A stretch of DNA of 64,000 bases from Austropuccinia psidii (GCA_023105745.1 JALGQZ010000011.1:50082698-50146697); one strand, 5' to 3'. Counted from the first letter of the stretch, positions 22,905 through 34,178 are shown. Numbers and translations are program-made. Notes: generated from the letters alone by a model not told the origin.

Positions 22905-24530
22905 ACTCATTATTTATTATTTATTGTTTGATTACTTATTAATTTATATAAATAAAGCAAAAATACAAAACAAATGAATAAAAATCAAATAAAAGATCAT
23001 AAAAATAATGAATGTCATTAATTGTCATTCATCATAATTAATTTCAATTCATTATCATTAATGGTCATTAATTCTCATTAATTATATTTTAATTATTATT
23101 TATAATTAATGAAAAATAATGAAAATTAATTAAAATTAACTATAAATAATGGCAATTAATGATAATTAATTAAAATTAATTATAATTAATAATAGTTAAT
23201 TAAAATTAATTATAATTAAAATATAATTAATAAAAATCAAATAAAATTAATTATAAAATGAGAATTAATTATAATATAATTAATGAAAATTAATGAAAAT
23301 TAATTAAAATTACTGATAATGAATTAAAATTAATTATAACTAATGACATTTAATGATAATTAATTAAAATGAATTATATTTTCATTAATTATCATTAATT
23401 TTCATTTTATAATTAATTTTGTTTAATTTTCATTAATTATATAATTAATAATAATTAATTTTATTTAATTATTCTTAATTATAATCAATTTTAATTAATT
23501 TTAATTAATTATCATTAATTATAATTAATAATAATCAATTTTAATTAATCTTAATTAATTATCATTAATTATAATTAATTTTAATTAATTTATTAATTTT
23601 AATTAATTTTCATTAATTATAATTAATTTTAATTAATTATCATTAAATTAATTATAATTAATAATAATAATTATTATTTTTAATTAATTATAATTAATTT
23701 TAATTAATAATTAATTAATAATTGATTATAATTAATTTTAATTAATAATTAATTAATAATTAATTAATAATTAATTAATAATTAATTAATAATGAATTAT
23801 AGTTAATTTTAATTAATAATTAATTAATAATTAATTAATAATTAATTATAATTAATTTTAATTAATAATTAATTAATAATTAATTATAATTAATTTTAAT
23901 TAATAATTAATTATAGTTAATTTTAATTAATTATAATTAATTAGAATTATAATTTCTTTTAAATTAATTTTAATTTTGATTATAATTAATTTTAATTAAT
24001 TATAATTAATTTTCTACATTTAATATTAATTATAATTAATGAAAATTATTCAAAATTAATTATAAATAATTATAATTAGTTTCAATTAATTATAATTAAT
24101 AATTAATTAATAAATAATTATAGTTAATTTTAATTAATTATATTTAATTATAATTACTTTTAATTATAATTAATTCTAATTATAATTTACTTTAGTTAAT
24201 TATATAATTAATTTTAATTAATTATAAATAATTTTCATCAAATAATATTAGTTATAATTAATTATAATTAATGAAAATTATATCAAATTAATTATAAAAA
24301 ATTATTATTAGTTTTAATTAATTATAATTAATAATTAATTAATAAATAATTATAGTTAATTATATTTAATTATAATTACTTTTAATCATAATTAATTCTA
24401 ATTATAATTTACTTTAATTAATTATAAATAATTTTCATGAAAATTATATCAAATTAATAATAAATAATTATTATTAGTTATAATTAATTAATAATTAATT
24501 ATAGTTAATTTTAATTAATTATAATTACCC
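22905..24530. repeat. A/T satellite based on TTAATTATAATTAA
   Basis: About 1.5 kb is almost free of G and C and built from variants of AATTAATTATAATTAAT. Up to about 23365 the plus strand is A-biased (AATTAATTAAAATTAA). After a palindromic centre near 23370 it becomes T-biased (TTTTAATTAATTATCATT). The two halves are thus in inverted orientation. It directly abuts the truncated Harbinger/TET copy at 24531. Confidence 0.85.
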
Positions 24531-25133
24531 CTTGATTAAAAATTCACCACACATCTTTTGTATAAGATTACTAAATTCTTCAATTGGGTAATTTTTTTCA
24601 ACAGTCTTTCTTTTTAAAACAGTTCCTCAAGTTTTGATTGATCAATTCATTTCAAAATTTTTTTTTTGGAAGCTGTAGGTGCATACACTGCAACTGATCT
24701 TAACTTTCTTGCACTGATGTTCTTTCATTATGCACAGATAGTACTTTTGAAAAAAAAACGTGTTGGGGGGCTTTTTTTTTAATAGCAACGGTAAGCCCTT
24801 TCTTTTGTTGTATTTACGCAGTAGTCATTACGGTACTGACTACTGCTTACTGTCCCACCACCTCTACCACCTCCCCCTCCACCCATCCACCATTCCCACC
24901 ACGGCCGACCGGCCACTACCACCACCACCCACTACCCTCACTGCGGATTGGCCACCACTACCACTACCGCCTACCGGCCACCTCCACCACCAACTGGCCA
25001 CCTCCCCCCAACTGTTATTACTGACGCCACACCACCACCTCCTCCACCGCTGCAACAACATATACCACTAATAATTTTTCTTTTGAAATTTAGGGGAGGA
25101 ATGAAAATTTTGGAATATATTATATCTGCAATA

Positions 25134-26405
25134 ATGACATCACCTTCAAACAACCAACTCCCCCTTTCTTTAGCCATTTCTCATCAATCATCTGATCATT
25201 TGACTGTTGGGACTCAACCAAATGACCAGATGATTGTCAATGAGCTGAATGTGCCCAAACTCTCTTTAATTACTCATTATGTGAAGCCTGTTGGGACTCA
25301 ACCTCACAATCAGAATGATATAACAGAAGAGAATTCTCTTAATCATAATCACTCAAATACCAGACAACAAAGAAGAATGCTTTCTTATATGAACCAAACA
25401 GCAGGCCAGCTTGGCCTTTACAATCCCAACTTCTTCATAATTACACTAGACAAGAAGAACAATGAGAATGCCTCCTGGTTAAAGCTTCCTCCACACAAAC
25501 TTCTTCCCAGACCCTATGTACTTATCAATAGACATAACAAGCCTTATTTACCTATTTTCATGTATCAAATTCACCCATTCAGCAGTCCAACACCAGTCTT
25601 CCATAAACTTCAAAAATTGATCATAACATTAAATAAGCTTGCAAAGAACCATCAAAATATCACCACTAACTCTGATATGCTTGATGGCATTATGAAAGGA
25701 ATAGGATTTTGTCAGGGTTCTGATTCTGGTAAATCTGCTGGGGTTTATGCAAGGAAAGCGGGCTTGACTAAAAAAACAATTGATGAAGATAATGAGCAAT
25801 GGTCAACACTTCAAGAATTTGATGAATTCATTCACTCCCGAATTCAAGGTTTTTCACATAATGCACTTAAAGACAATCAAGAAATCATGAATGCAGCCAA
25901 TTTGCCAAACTTCAGCCAACTTGAATGGCATTCCAACAAATCACTGAATTTCAAAACTTATTCTTATGTTATAGTTAATTTCAATGGCTTCCACAATAAA
26001 CCACATACTGATAATAAGGACATCAATTCATGGACATATGGTATATTATCTTTTATCAATAAAAACAATTTCATTCCAATTCCTACAGATTTCACACCCT
26101 CTGGGCATGGATTATCATTTCCCAACCACAAATTCATTTTTGATTTTTCCAAAAAAGAAGGCATTGTTGAAATACTCTGGAAAACGTCTGAAATTCTTCA
26201 TCAAACAACCAGGCCAGCAAAAGAATTGCTTGAAAACCAATCCATAACACACTTTGGTTGTTCTTTTCAAATAAACAAGAAATTATTTCTCACAGGAAAA
26301 AAATTCAAACAACTCAGCTCTGAAGAAATTGAAACAAAAGTCAACAGTCAAATCATGCGGAATGAACAGGATAACAAAAGATTACATAAAAATAAAAAAT
26401 TGTAA
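25134..26405 (+). CDS. TET/JBP-like 2OG-Fe(II) dioxygenase (transposon cargo), intact frame
   Basis: The 423-residue frame begins at ATG 25134 (MTSPSNNQ). I chose this start because the other copy has its ATG at the same point, and the upstream open frame is CCA-repeat plus a likely intron acceptor (TTTAG). The C-terminal half shows a double-stranded beta-helix signature: FHNKPHTD with His291-x-Asp293 as iron ligands, GHGLSFPNHKFIFDFS, and GIVEILWKTSEILHQTT with the distal ligand His356. This layout matches the Tet-like 2OG-Fe(II) oxygenase family that is expanded in rust fungi. Such enzymes oxidise methylated bases in DNA using 2-oxoglutarate and O2; the substrate here is unknown. The N-terminal 150 residues have no assigned domain. 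Another 2OG oxygenase class is possible. Confidence 0.75.
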   Translation: MTSPSNNQLPLSLAISHQSSDHLTVGTQPNDQMIVNELNVPKLSLITHYVKPVGTQPHNQNDITEENSLNHNHSNTRQQRRMLSYMNQTAGQLGLYNPNFFIITLDKKNNENASWLKLPPHKLLPRPYVLINRHNKPYLPIFMYQIHPFSSPTPVFHKLQKLIITLNKLAKNHQNITTNSDMLDGIMKGIGFCQGSDSGKSAGVYARKAGLTKKTIDEDNEQWSTLQEFDEFIHSRIQGFSHNALKDNQEIMNAANLPNFSQLEWHSNKSLNFKTYSYVIVNFNGFHNKPHTDNKDINSWTYGILSFINKNNFIPIPTDFTPSGHGLSFPNHKFIFDFSKKEGIVEILWKTSEILHQTTRPAKELLENQSITHFGCSFQINKKLFLTGKKFKQLSSEEIETKVNSQIMRNEQDNKRLHKNKKL

Positions 26406-26587
26406 ATATTTTAGATTATATATATTTACACATTTGATAATTATGATTCAATTCCAGTCTTAACATTTACCATTCCATAGATATGGATTGAAAATGTATT
26501 ACAAATATTAGTCTTCAGATAATTCTCTTTGAAAATAAACATGTTTTATTAATCTTAAAACATTGTCAGCGCTTGTAATTGATCTAT

Positions 26588-26830
26588 TCATTTATTCCTG
26601 AACCAATCTAAAGTGTAGGGCTTGACTATTTCATGCATATTCAGATGGCCATTTTCATCATCTTGTTGTGTGATATTTTGGAGCTCGGGGGGGTCATTAT
26701 CCTCATATAAATCACTCCATTGGTCACCTACTTGTGCTAATAGATTATGCAATATAACACAGGTTACCACCCACTGTACAAATAATTGTACCTCTTTCAC
26801 ATTACGCATTTGATTTCGCATAATAACCAT
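26588..26830 (-). pseudogene. C-terminal fragment of a PIF/Harbinger transposase
   Basis: The minus-strand frame reads WVVTCVILHNLLAQVGDQW, the conserved end of DDE_4 (Harbinger) nucleases, and is nearly identical to the last part of the transposase at 39483. Only about the last 80 codons remain. The gene is convergent with the dioxygenase gene, with 182 bp between the two stop codons. Confidence 0.85.
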
Positions 26831-26950
26831 TATTTCAAGCCTGGTTATTCAGTTTTATTGTCTTCAATTGATTTCAATTACCTCCAATTTATTGAAATTC
26901 ATTTCAATTAATTGAAATCATTTTCAAATACTCATATTTATATGGGTTAT

Positions 26951-27250
26951 TGGTCAACCCATGTAAGTAATTTGGCAAAAACATTTAATCCCTTATGTGG
27001 ATTTGCCATAAATTGCCAAAATTATGCAATTATTTAGTAACAAAAATAAGGTTTGTCTTCTAGTTGAAGTTAAGCTAAAGAATACAACAGTTGGTAAAAG
27101 CCCAATTTATGGCATTGTTGGTTCCATAAATTGCATAAATGGAATGATTTATGCCAGCAATAGGATAAGTGCCGTTGTTGATGCCATAAATATTCTTTGA
27201 ATACCATTTATGGCATGGTTATCCTGTGGTTGATGCCATAAATATCATTT
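26951..27250. repeat. Degenerate relic of the MULE-type MITE (right side of hAT)
   Basis: The start GGGTTATTGGTCAACCCATG and the next landmarks (TTTGGCAAAAACA, CCCTTATGTGGATTTGCC) follow the order of the MITE terminus at 1422. The interior again has ATTTATGGCATTG-like units. No right end or TSD was found. Confidence 0.5.
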
Positions 27251-27752
27251 TTCACTTTTTTTAATTGATTGATTATAATCATAAAGATTTTTTTCAACCA
27301 AAATTCGAGCTTTTCATTTTGAATTTTGATTTTGAGGTTGAAAAATTTGAATGGATCCTTTTTGCATAATTTTTTATTCGAATTTTTGGGTTTTCATTTT
27401 GCAGTTCAAAAATTTGAATTCAAAGATGAATTTTTCAAATAGTTAAAATCGAATTTTTCAAATAGCTATGCATTGATTGAAATTAACTTCCTCCCCCACC
27501 AAAAATCCACCCATCTGTCCAAAACATATCCCACCTACACCATTGATGGAAATCATTTCCCTTCCCCACTGGTCCACCACTTTCACCACCTCCAAAATCA
27601 TTTGAGCTCAAATCCCATACCATCAATTCCCTCTTGGTTCATGTGGTTTTTTATGCAATACTTATTAGAAATGATTCTGTATCCACTTTTTTTTTGTTTT
27701 AATTTAGGGGAGGAATAATATATATTTGGAATATATTACCTAGTTTGAAATC

Positions 27753-29005
27753 ATGATATCACCATCAAACAATAAACTCACCACTTCTTTAGCCATTCCT
27801 CATCAATTATCTGATTATTTGACTGTTGGGACTCAACCAAATGACCAGATGATTTTCAATGAGCTGAATGTTCCCAAACTCTCTGTAATTCCTCATGAGG
27901 TGAAGCCTGTTGGGACTCAAACTCAAAATCATAATGATTTAACAGATGAGAATTCTCTTAATCATAATCACACAAATTACAGACAACAAAGAAGAATGCT
28001 TTTCTATATGAACCAAATAGCAGGTCAGCTTGTCCTTTATAATCCCAAATTCTCCATACTTACACTATACAAGAAGAACAATGAGAATTCCTTCTGGTTG
28101 AATCTTCCTTCATAAAAACTGCTACCCAGACCCTATGTACTTATCAATGGACATAACAAGCCCTATTTGCCTATTATCATGTATCAAATTCACCCATTCA
28201 GCAGTCCAACACCAGTCTTCCATAAACTTTAGAAATTGATCATAACATTAAATAAGCTTGCAAACAACCGTAAAAATATCACCACTAACTCTGATATGAT
28301 TTATGGCATTATGAAAGAAATAGGATTTTCTCAGGGTTCTAATTCTGCTAAATCGGCTGGGGTCTATGCAAGGAAGGTGGGCTTGACCAAAAAAACAATT
28401 GATGAAGATAATGAGCAATGGTCAACACTTTAAGAATTTGATGAATTCATTCACTCCTGAATTCAAGGATTTTCAAATAATGCACTTAAAGACAATCAAG
28501 AAATCATGAATGCAGCCAACTTGAATGGCACTTCAACAAATCACCCAATTTCAAAACTTATTCAAATGTTATAGTTAATTTCAATGACTTCCACAATGAA
28601 CCACATACTGATAATAAGGACATCAATGCATGGACTTATGATATATTATCTCTTATCAATAAAAAAAAATTCATTCCAATTCCTACAGATTTCACACCCT
28701 CTGGGAATGAATTATCATTTCCCAACCACAATCTCATTTTTGATTTTTCCAAAAAAGAAGGCATTGTTTAAATATCCTGGAAAACATCTGAAATTCTTCA
28801 TTAAACAACTAAGCCAGAAAAAGAATTTCTTGAACACCAATCCATCACACACTTTGGTTTTTCCTTTCAAATCAGCAAGAAATTATTTCTTACAGGAAAA
28901 AAATTCAAACAATTAAGCTCTAAAGAAATTGAAACAAAAGTCAATGGTCAAATCATTTGTAATGAACAGGATAAAAAAAGATTACGTAAAAAGGAAGCCT
29001 TGTAA
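27753..29005 (+). pseudogene. TET/JBP-like 2OG-Fe(II) dioxygenase, degraded copy
   Basis: This is colinear with the intact frame at 25134-26405, from MISPSNNK at ATG 27753 to the stop at 29003-29005. In-frame stops relative to the intact copy are at 28113, 28230, 28431, 28458, 28769 and 28802. At 28431 and 28802 CAA has become TAA, and at 28458 CGA has become TGA. A 19-bp deletion near 28520 lies between direct repeats of CAGCCAA. The iron motif has changed from PHTD to an equivalent CCACATACTGAT reading, so the ligands themselves remain. It belongs to the composite Harbinger element, whose transposase lies beyond the gypsy insertion. Confidence 0.85.
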
Positions 29006-29109
29006 GTACTTTAGATTATATATATTTACAAATTTGATATTTATTATCCAATTCCAGTCTTAAAATTTACCATTCCATACACATATATTTAAAATTTATT
29101 ACAAATATT

Positions 29110-31032
29110 TGTGAGCCTTGAGGTATATTTTACATACCCAAATAGGCCACAATTATCTTAAAAAGAAATTTTGAATTATACATAACTCATAAATCATGCA
29201 TATATTCAAAATTCATCATTTTTGATTTCAGAAGAGATGAATAACTTTTTATTGAGTAAGTAAATCCATGGATTTAAGGCCAGATTTGGATTCTACACAA
29301 AAATTCACCTAGGGTAGCTCCATATAGTGAATAAGCTCAAATTAACTCTTTAAGGTGGTAATATGGAAAATACTTCAACACCACATCATTAATACCACAT
29401 AAGAGATCCGTGAAAATTTTTGTTTTTCTTGATTTTACGCCAAAATAATGGGAAAGTGAGAAATCCCATGTTACATATACACTAAGAATAGTGTTATACA
29501 TGTTTTGAGCACTTAATATTATGGTATTCTTACATTCACTTTTGGTACACCCATAGTGGATATCTCACTTGAAGCTTAAATTTCTATTTTTACGTGAAAA
29601 ATAAGCAAGGGGGACAAAAGACATCAAAGAGAGCCAGGGTACCCAACTTCTGAGGCCCCAGAGGCGTGGATAGCTCCAAAGCTTGGTTCCATGGCTGATC
29701 TTGACCCAATTGGTAAACTAAACCTCTTTGAAAACTTGGTTACCAAGTTACAACTACTGTAAAACACCAGAAAATAGCAAATAACCTGCTATTTTGATGT
29801 GCCAAGGAGGTAAAAAGCTACTTACACTCCTGTAACCATGTCAATTACTAATGACTTTCCATGAATAAACCCCAAAAGAGTAATCAAAACCCTTTCTGGA
29901 CTAGTATCCATTGATTTACCTCATAACAACCAGTCAAACACTGATATTTGCAATTCTATGTAGAAATGAGGTAAAAACTTCAAAAATTCATTAAAAATAC
30001 AAATCTTGATGAATATTTCTGAAAAATTCAGGACCAATTGAGAACTGTATTATCTATGGTACAACCAAAAAGAATTACAGTTTTACTAAGAAAATTAAAA
30101 GTTTTACTTACAGTCCATTTTTGGTTATTCTACGTGAAACACTGAATCTTCAAAAATTCACAGTAATTAAAACCTGTGATGAAATTGGAAATAACATTGA
30201 TAACTTTGAGAAATCAATGATTATTTTGGAATAAAAGAAGATTTACTGATTTTACTCCTTTTATTCTTAACCATATTGGGGTTGGTAGTCACGTAAAAGC
30301 ATCAATTAAGCAATTATGACAATTTTACGTGACAACAGATGATGTAAGTACTAATCCAAAAGGGTTTAATGATTTCTCACTCACTGGTTTTTCAGTTTGC
30401 TCCATGGCACGCCTCTGTGAGCTGTTTTTGACTTGAAAGAGGCCTTCTCTTGCTGTTTTTTCCGTATCATCATCTTATTATCATTTTATATCATTGTTAC
30501 CAACAAGTAAGTATTAGTTAAACTATTCTTAAGTGTTTTAAATCTTTCAGAATCAACCAGAAAGACGTGAAATCATAGAATACAACTATATATTGTTGTA
30601 ATCCTGCTATAAATCATTTTGATCTTATAAATCCACAATTCTACGTCAAATTTCTCTACTTTTATCTATCAATAAGTTCTTTGGAGTATTAGTGAGTCAT
30701 TTATCTTTAATTCTTAAAGTTTTTCTCTAGTAATAGTTTTCTTCAAGGATTATCTTTATAATTATTCTTGCAAAAGATAATTATATACTAAAATAATTTT
30801 ATTCTTTTAATAAAAGAAGTTTTTATTATTAAATTCTTCTTGTAATTGATTCTTGTAGACAATTACTTGCTCACTGTTAAAATCACTAGTAGTGCTTAAC
30901 ATGTGAAAGAAATAATTATTTAATTATTTAATTGTGGTTATAATAATATTTTATTATTATATTTCATAAGAACAGACATAGTACTGTTGATTAATAGTAA
31001 TATTATCATCAGTTTCATAGACACATCTTACA
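29110..31032 (+). repeat. 5' LTR of the gypsy element
   Basis: 1923 bp, TGTGAGCCTTGAGG...CATCTTACA, the same length as the 3' LTR. It should carry the promoter and polyadenylation signals; I did not identify a convincing TATA box by eye among many AT-rich candidates. Confidence 0.97.
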
Positions 31033-31047
31033 TTTGGGGGCCTGGCC
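31033..31047 (+). promoter_or_regulatory. Primer-binding-site-like sequence
   Basis: TTTGGGGGCCTGGCC lies directly after the 5' LTR. The identical 15 nt follow the LTR of the gag-only element (61540-61555, minus strand). TGGGGGCC would pair with a tRNA ending in CCCCCA, but I cannot name the tRNA. Confidence 0.6.
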
Positions 31048-31420
31048 ATGTTTTTTGAACCTTGTACCCTTAATTAATATATTTTTAAGTTCTAAAATAT
31101 ATTAATTTAATATTTTTTTTCTTCAATTTAAAGAAAAAATTATTTTTATTTTTGAAATTGTCTTAAAATCTTATTTCATTGAGGAATTTGGTTTAATGTT
31201 GTACTGTTTTTACATGTGGCTTTTTCACATCCAAAAACTTATAAAATTATTCTTTGAGTTACTCTGACTTAATTTTTTATTCAAATTCTTAAATTTTAAT
31301 ACTTTTTTCTTTGAAAAGAATATTTTTTTTAATATCAAAAAATAATAAAACTTATAAAAAATCTTTTAAAATATCTTGAATCATAAAAAATAATTTCTTT
31401 TATCATATTTTCTCTTTAAA

Positions 31421-32401
31421 GTGTCTTTAATAAAATACTGTGCAGCTGGCAACAGACTCAGTAAAAGATACATCACTAGTCCTGAATCTTCAGAAGCAGA
31501 ATCTGAAGAAAGTATTGAGGTGCAAATTGCTAAAAGAGGCACCTTATACAACTCAGAAAAGAATAAATTACTACCAAAAGGTGTGTTTTTATCTTTAAAT
31601 TTACTCTTTATCCTTGAATTGACGTAAAAATGGTGCATACCAGAAATGGAAGCAACTATTCATTCCAACCAGATGGATGTGGACACGCAAGAGGCAAGAC
31701 CAAATCCAGAAGTGCCAAATCTTCCACAAGAAAGACACATCTGGAGGATGCCAGAGTTGCCCCCCATTCCCCAAGGTCTGTACCAACAGATTTTGACGTG
31801 AATTCTGAGCCTGAACTAATTCATGATATTATTTCCAGGGCTAAACCATTTTCAAGTGGCAGCAATAGAAATATATCAATTCCAGTACAAGAATTGGTTC
31901 AGAGCAGCCAAAGAGGAGGAGTGGGAAATCTGCCCAAGCCTTTGGCAGGGGGCCATGAACTCCTACTTACACATAAAGAGCTTTCTGGGTCAGGAGAAGA
32001 CCATAGAACTCTTAGGAGGATGGAGCCCCCTGTCTTGCAAAGACAAGGTCAAAAAGATAAAGAATTGGTTGAAGAACCAAAGTCTTTTATCCATAGACCA
32101 GAAGAAAGAGTTGGAAATGACTCCAGCTTTGGAGACAGAGGCACCAGTGGCATCCACCAGCTCCAAACCAGCTCCCAAAGTGTCCAAGGACAAGCCCAAG
32201 GGACCTCAGAAGAAGCAGAAAGGTCCCAAGAACCATCGAGGCAAAGGAAAAAGCAAAGCCAATTGGCACAGACCTTACCCACAAGGGTACAGGATCCCCA
32301 AATTGGAGCCTTCAGCCATGGACAGTGTCTTTAATATGGCCAGGACTCTGATGGAATTCACAGCCAAAGAGCAGGAAAGGATGAACAGAAACTTTCCATG
32401 A
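31421..32401 (+). CDS. Gypsy leader/gag-like protein in the second frame (spliced)
   Basis: Open sequence 31421-31580 (acidic/Ser: PESSEAESEESIEVQ) joins in exact phase to 31839-32401 through a GTGTGT...TTTCCAG intron of 258 bp, to give LLPKG/LNHFQ at the junction. The second exon has a globular-looking part (QYKNWFRAAKEEEWEICPSL, then WSPLSCKDKVKKIKNWLKNQ) and a very basic tail (KGPQKKQKGPKNHRGKGK), suggesting an RNA-binding Gag-like role. It ends at TGA 32399-32401, which overlaps the ATG (32398) of the frame leading to the gag core. The first exon has no clear ATG (the frame opens with GTG), so an upstream exon or other start is needed. It overlaps a different open frame, 31630-32334, and which one is translated is unresolved. 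Confidence 0.5.
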
Positions 32402-34092
32402 AAATAATTGGTGTACAGACTAGTATTAATGTAGAAATTGGTAAACTTGATGGCAAGTTAACTAAAATTGCATCAGATATAGTTGAATTAAAGAAAAATG
32501 ACAAGAAATACATTGAATTGAACCAAGTGACAAATGCCAAACTTGACTCAATTACCAATTCTTGCATAAGAATTGAAAACATGTGCCAAGTTCAGCATGA
32601 GGAGATGGAAGATCTTTCCATTTTGAGAATGAATGATCAACTTAAGACTCTGCAAGACCATGTCTTGAAGATAGTTGAGAATACCAATCAATTTGCTATA
32701 CAATTAGCGAAAAGTGAAAGTGAAAGGCAGAAGTTGAAGAGTGAAATAATTGCAAGTGTGGAACAAATTCATAAGGATCATGAACCACATATGCCAAGAC
32801 ATTCTACACCTTTAACTGAAGAAAAACTTTCTGTTAAAGAAAGTCTCACCCCATTCTTGGGAGAAAATGCCTACTCTGCAAGAGATATTCCCAAAATAGA
32901 ACAATGGCCAACATTCTCTGGTGAAGGAGAATACAACCATATTGAATTCATCAGGACTATTGACATGTTGCAAGAAGACTTTAATATACCTGATGAAATC
33001 ATAGTGGGAAAATTACATTGTCTGTTTACCAGAACTGCAAAGAAATGGTATTACAAAATGAGGATTGATCATGGTAAACATGATTGGTCTTGGTGGAAAT
33101 CTGAAGTGATCACCAAATGGGCCAACGATTCTTGGAGGTTTAAGATAGAAAATGCCTTTGAGAGTGCCATTTTTACCTCAGAGAAAGATAAACCACTTAC
33201 TTGGTTCTTCACACAAAAAGACAGATTATCTGCTTTACAACCAGATATGTCTGACACTATGATTAATATGAAAATATTAAGAAAGTGTGGAGGAGAATTA
33301 GAACATGCTATCAAAAGCAGATGTGTAGAACCCTGTTCAACAGAAGACTACATTAATGCTATGGAAGATATCATTGCCAGAACAAGAATTGGTAAAACTT
33401 GGTCTAAAATCCCAGCAGAATCCAAGATGACCTCCAAGATTCCCAGGGAGGATAAAAGACCAGAAAAACCTGTCTTGAAGTGTCATAAATGTGGAAGAAC
33501 TTCACATTTAGCCAACACTTGCACAAAAAAGACAAAAATCAATGAAGTTCAAGTCATTGAAGAAGTTCAGTGTACTGAAGAGAAGGAAGAATCTGATCAA
33601 GGTTCTGCAATCTCTGAAGATACACCAGTGGAGGACTATCCCATTGAAAACATCACAGCTTTTTTTGAATTCACTGAAGTCCATACCCACTTGCCACAAT
33701 ATAGTGAAGATTGCTACAACCTTATTAATGTTCAGGATGCCAGAATGTGTAAACCCAAACCTGCTAAAGGAAAAGGTTATACTTCTGGAGCATCTTGTAT
33801 CACATCAATTCTGATGAATAATGTTGAAGCCAAAGTCAATTTGGATACAGGAGCATTTTGCACTTGTGTAGGAAAAGATTATCTCCAAGCTATACTTCCT
33901 GAATGGAAAAACCATCTATTACCAATGAGAGGTGTACAATTTAGTAGTGCCAGTACCAATATGTACCCTTTGGGTATACTAGACACTACTCTTGTATTTC
34001 CCCATCCAACAGGAAGTATAAGAATGAAAGCTGAGGTTGTAGTAATGGACAACTGCACATCTCAACACACATTCTTGGAAATGATTACCTAA
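31630..34092 (+). pseudogene. Gypsy gag and aspartic protease frame, with one stop
   Basis: The frame starts at ATG 31630 (AAAATGG context), reads a Ser/Gln/Arg-rich segment to TAA 32332-32334, and resumes in the same frame. The ATG at 32398 begins the part with clear Gag features: a coiled-coil-like stretch, WPTFSGEGEYNH, a capsid-type region (LHCLFTRTAKKWYYKM), and a zinc knuckle CHKCGRTSHLANTC (C-x2-C-x4-H-x4-C, near 33480). The protease core is LDTGAFCTCV at 33841. It ends at 34092 because of a frameshift just before the conserved end of the protease. Gag packages the RNA and the protease would mature the polyprotein. The TAA stands where I would expect CAA in intact relatives (inference). 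Confidence 0.85.
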
Positions 34093-34178
34093 GTATTTAT
34101 GGTATTGACATCAATAACCATAAAGACAGATATTTCACAATTGGGGATAACAAAAGACAGAAATTTTCCTTCTCCAAT

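Larger units (their letters stand above)
24531..26835 (+). mobile_element. Truncated second Harbinger/TET copy inside the hAT
   Basis: This segment aligns by eye with the host composite element: the intron and CCA-rich leader (24531-25070), the dioxygenase gene, the 182-bp spacer, and the last part of the transposase (26588-26830), after which similarity stops. The left edge is the A/T satellite and the right edge is internal to the transposase, so no ends or TSD remain. It preserves the uninterrupted ATATT site (26505-26509) where the gypsy element inserted in the other copy. Confidence 0.75.
19490..27475 (-). mobile_element. hAT transposon with nested cargo
   Basis: The left end is CAATGCATAGCTTTTTGAAA at 19490. 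The right end read in reverse is CAATGCATAGCTATTTGAAA from 27475; the similarity extends over about 30 bp. A perfect 8-bp target duplication, ATTGAAAT, flanks it (19482-19489 and 27476-27483), the hallmark length for hAT. A BED/hAT transposase relic lies on the minus strand at 20445-22660. The remaining interior holds an A/T satellite, a truncated Harbinger/TET copy and two MULE-MITE relics. At about 8 kb it is inflated by these later or captured insertions. Confidence 0.82.

Noticed and set aside
24864..25177. Minus-strand Gly/Trp-rich open frames
   Set aside because: They are the reverse strand of the CCA-rich repeat and carry no independent signal.
32049..32284. Several minus-strand open frames over the gypsy leader
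   Set aside because: They are shadows of the two plus-strand gag frames.
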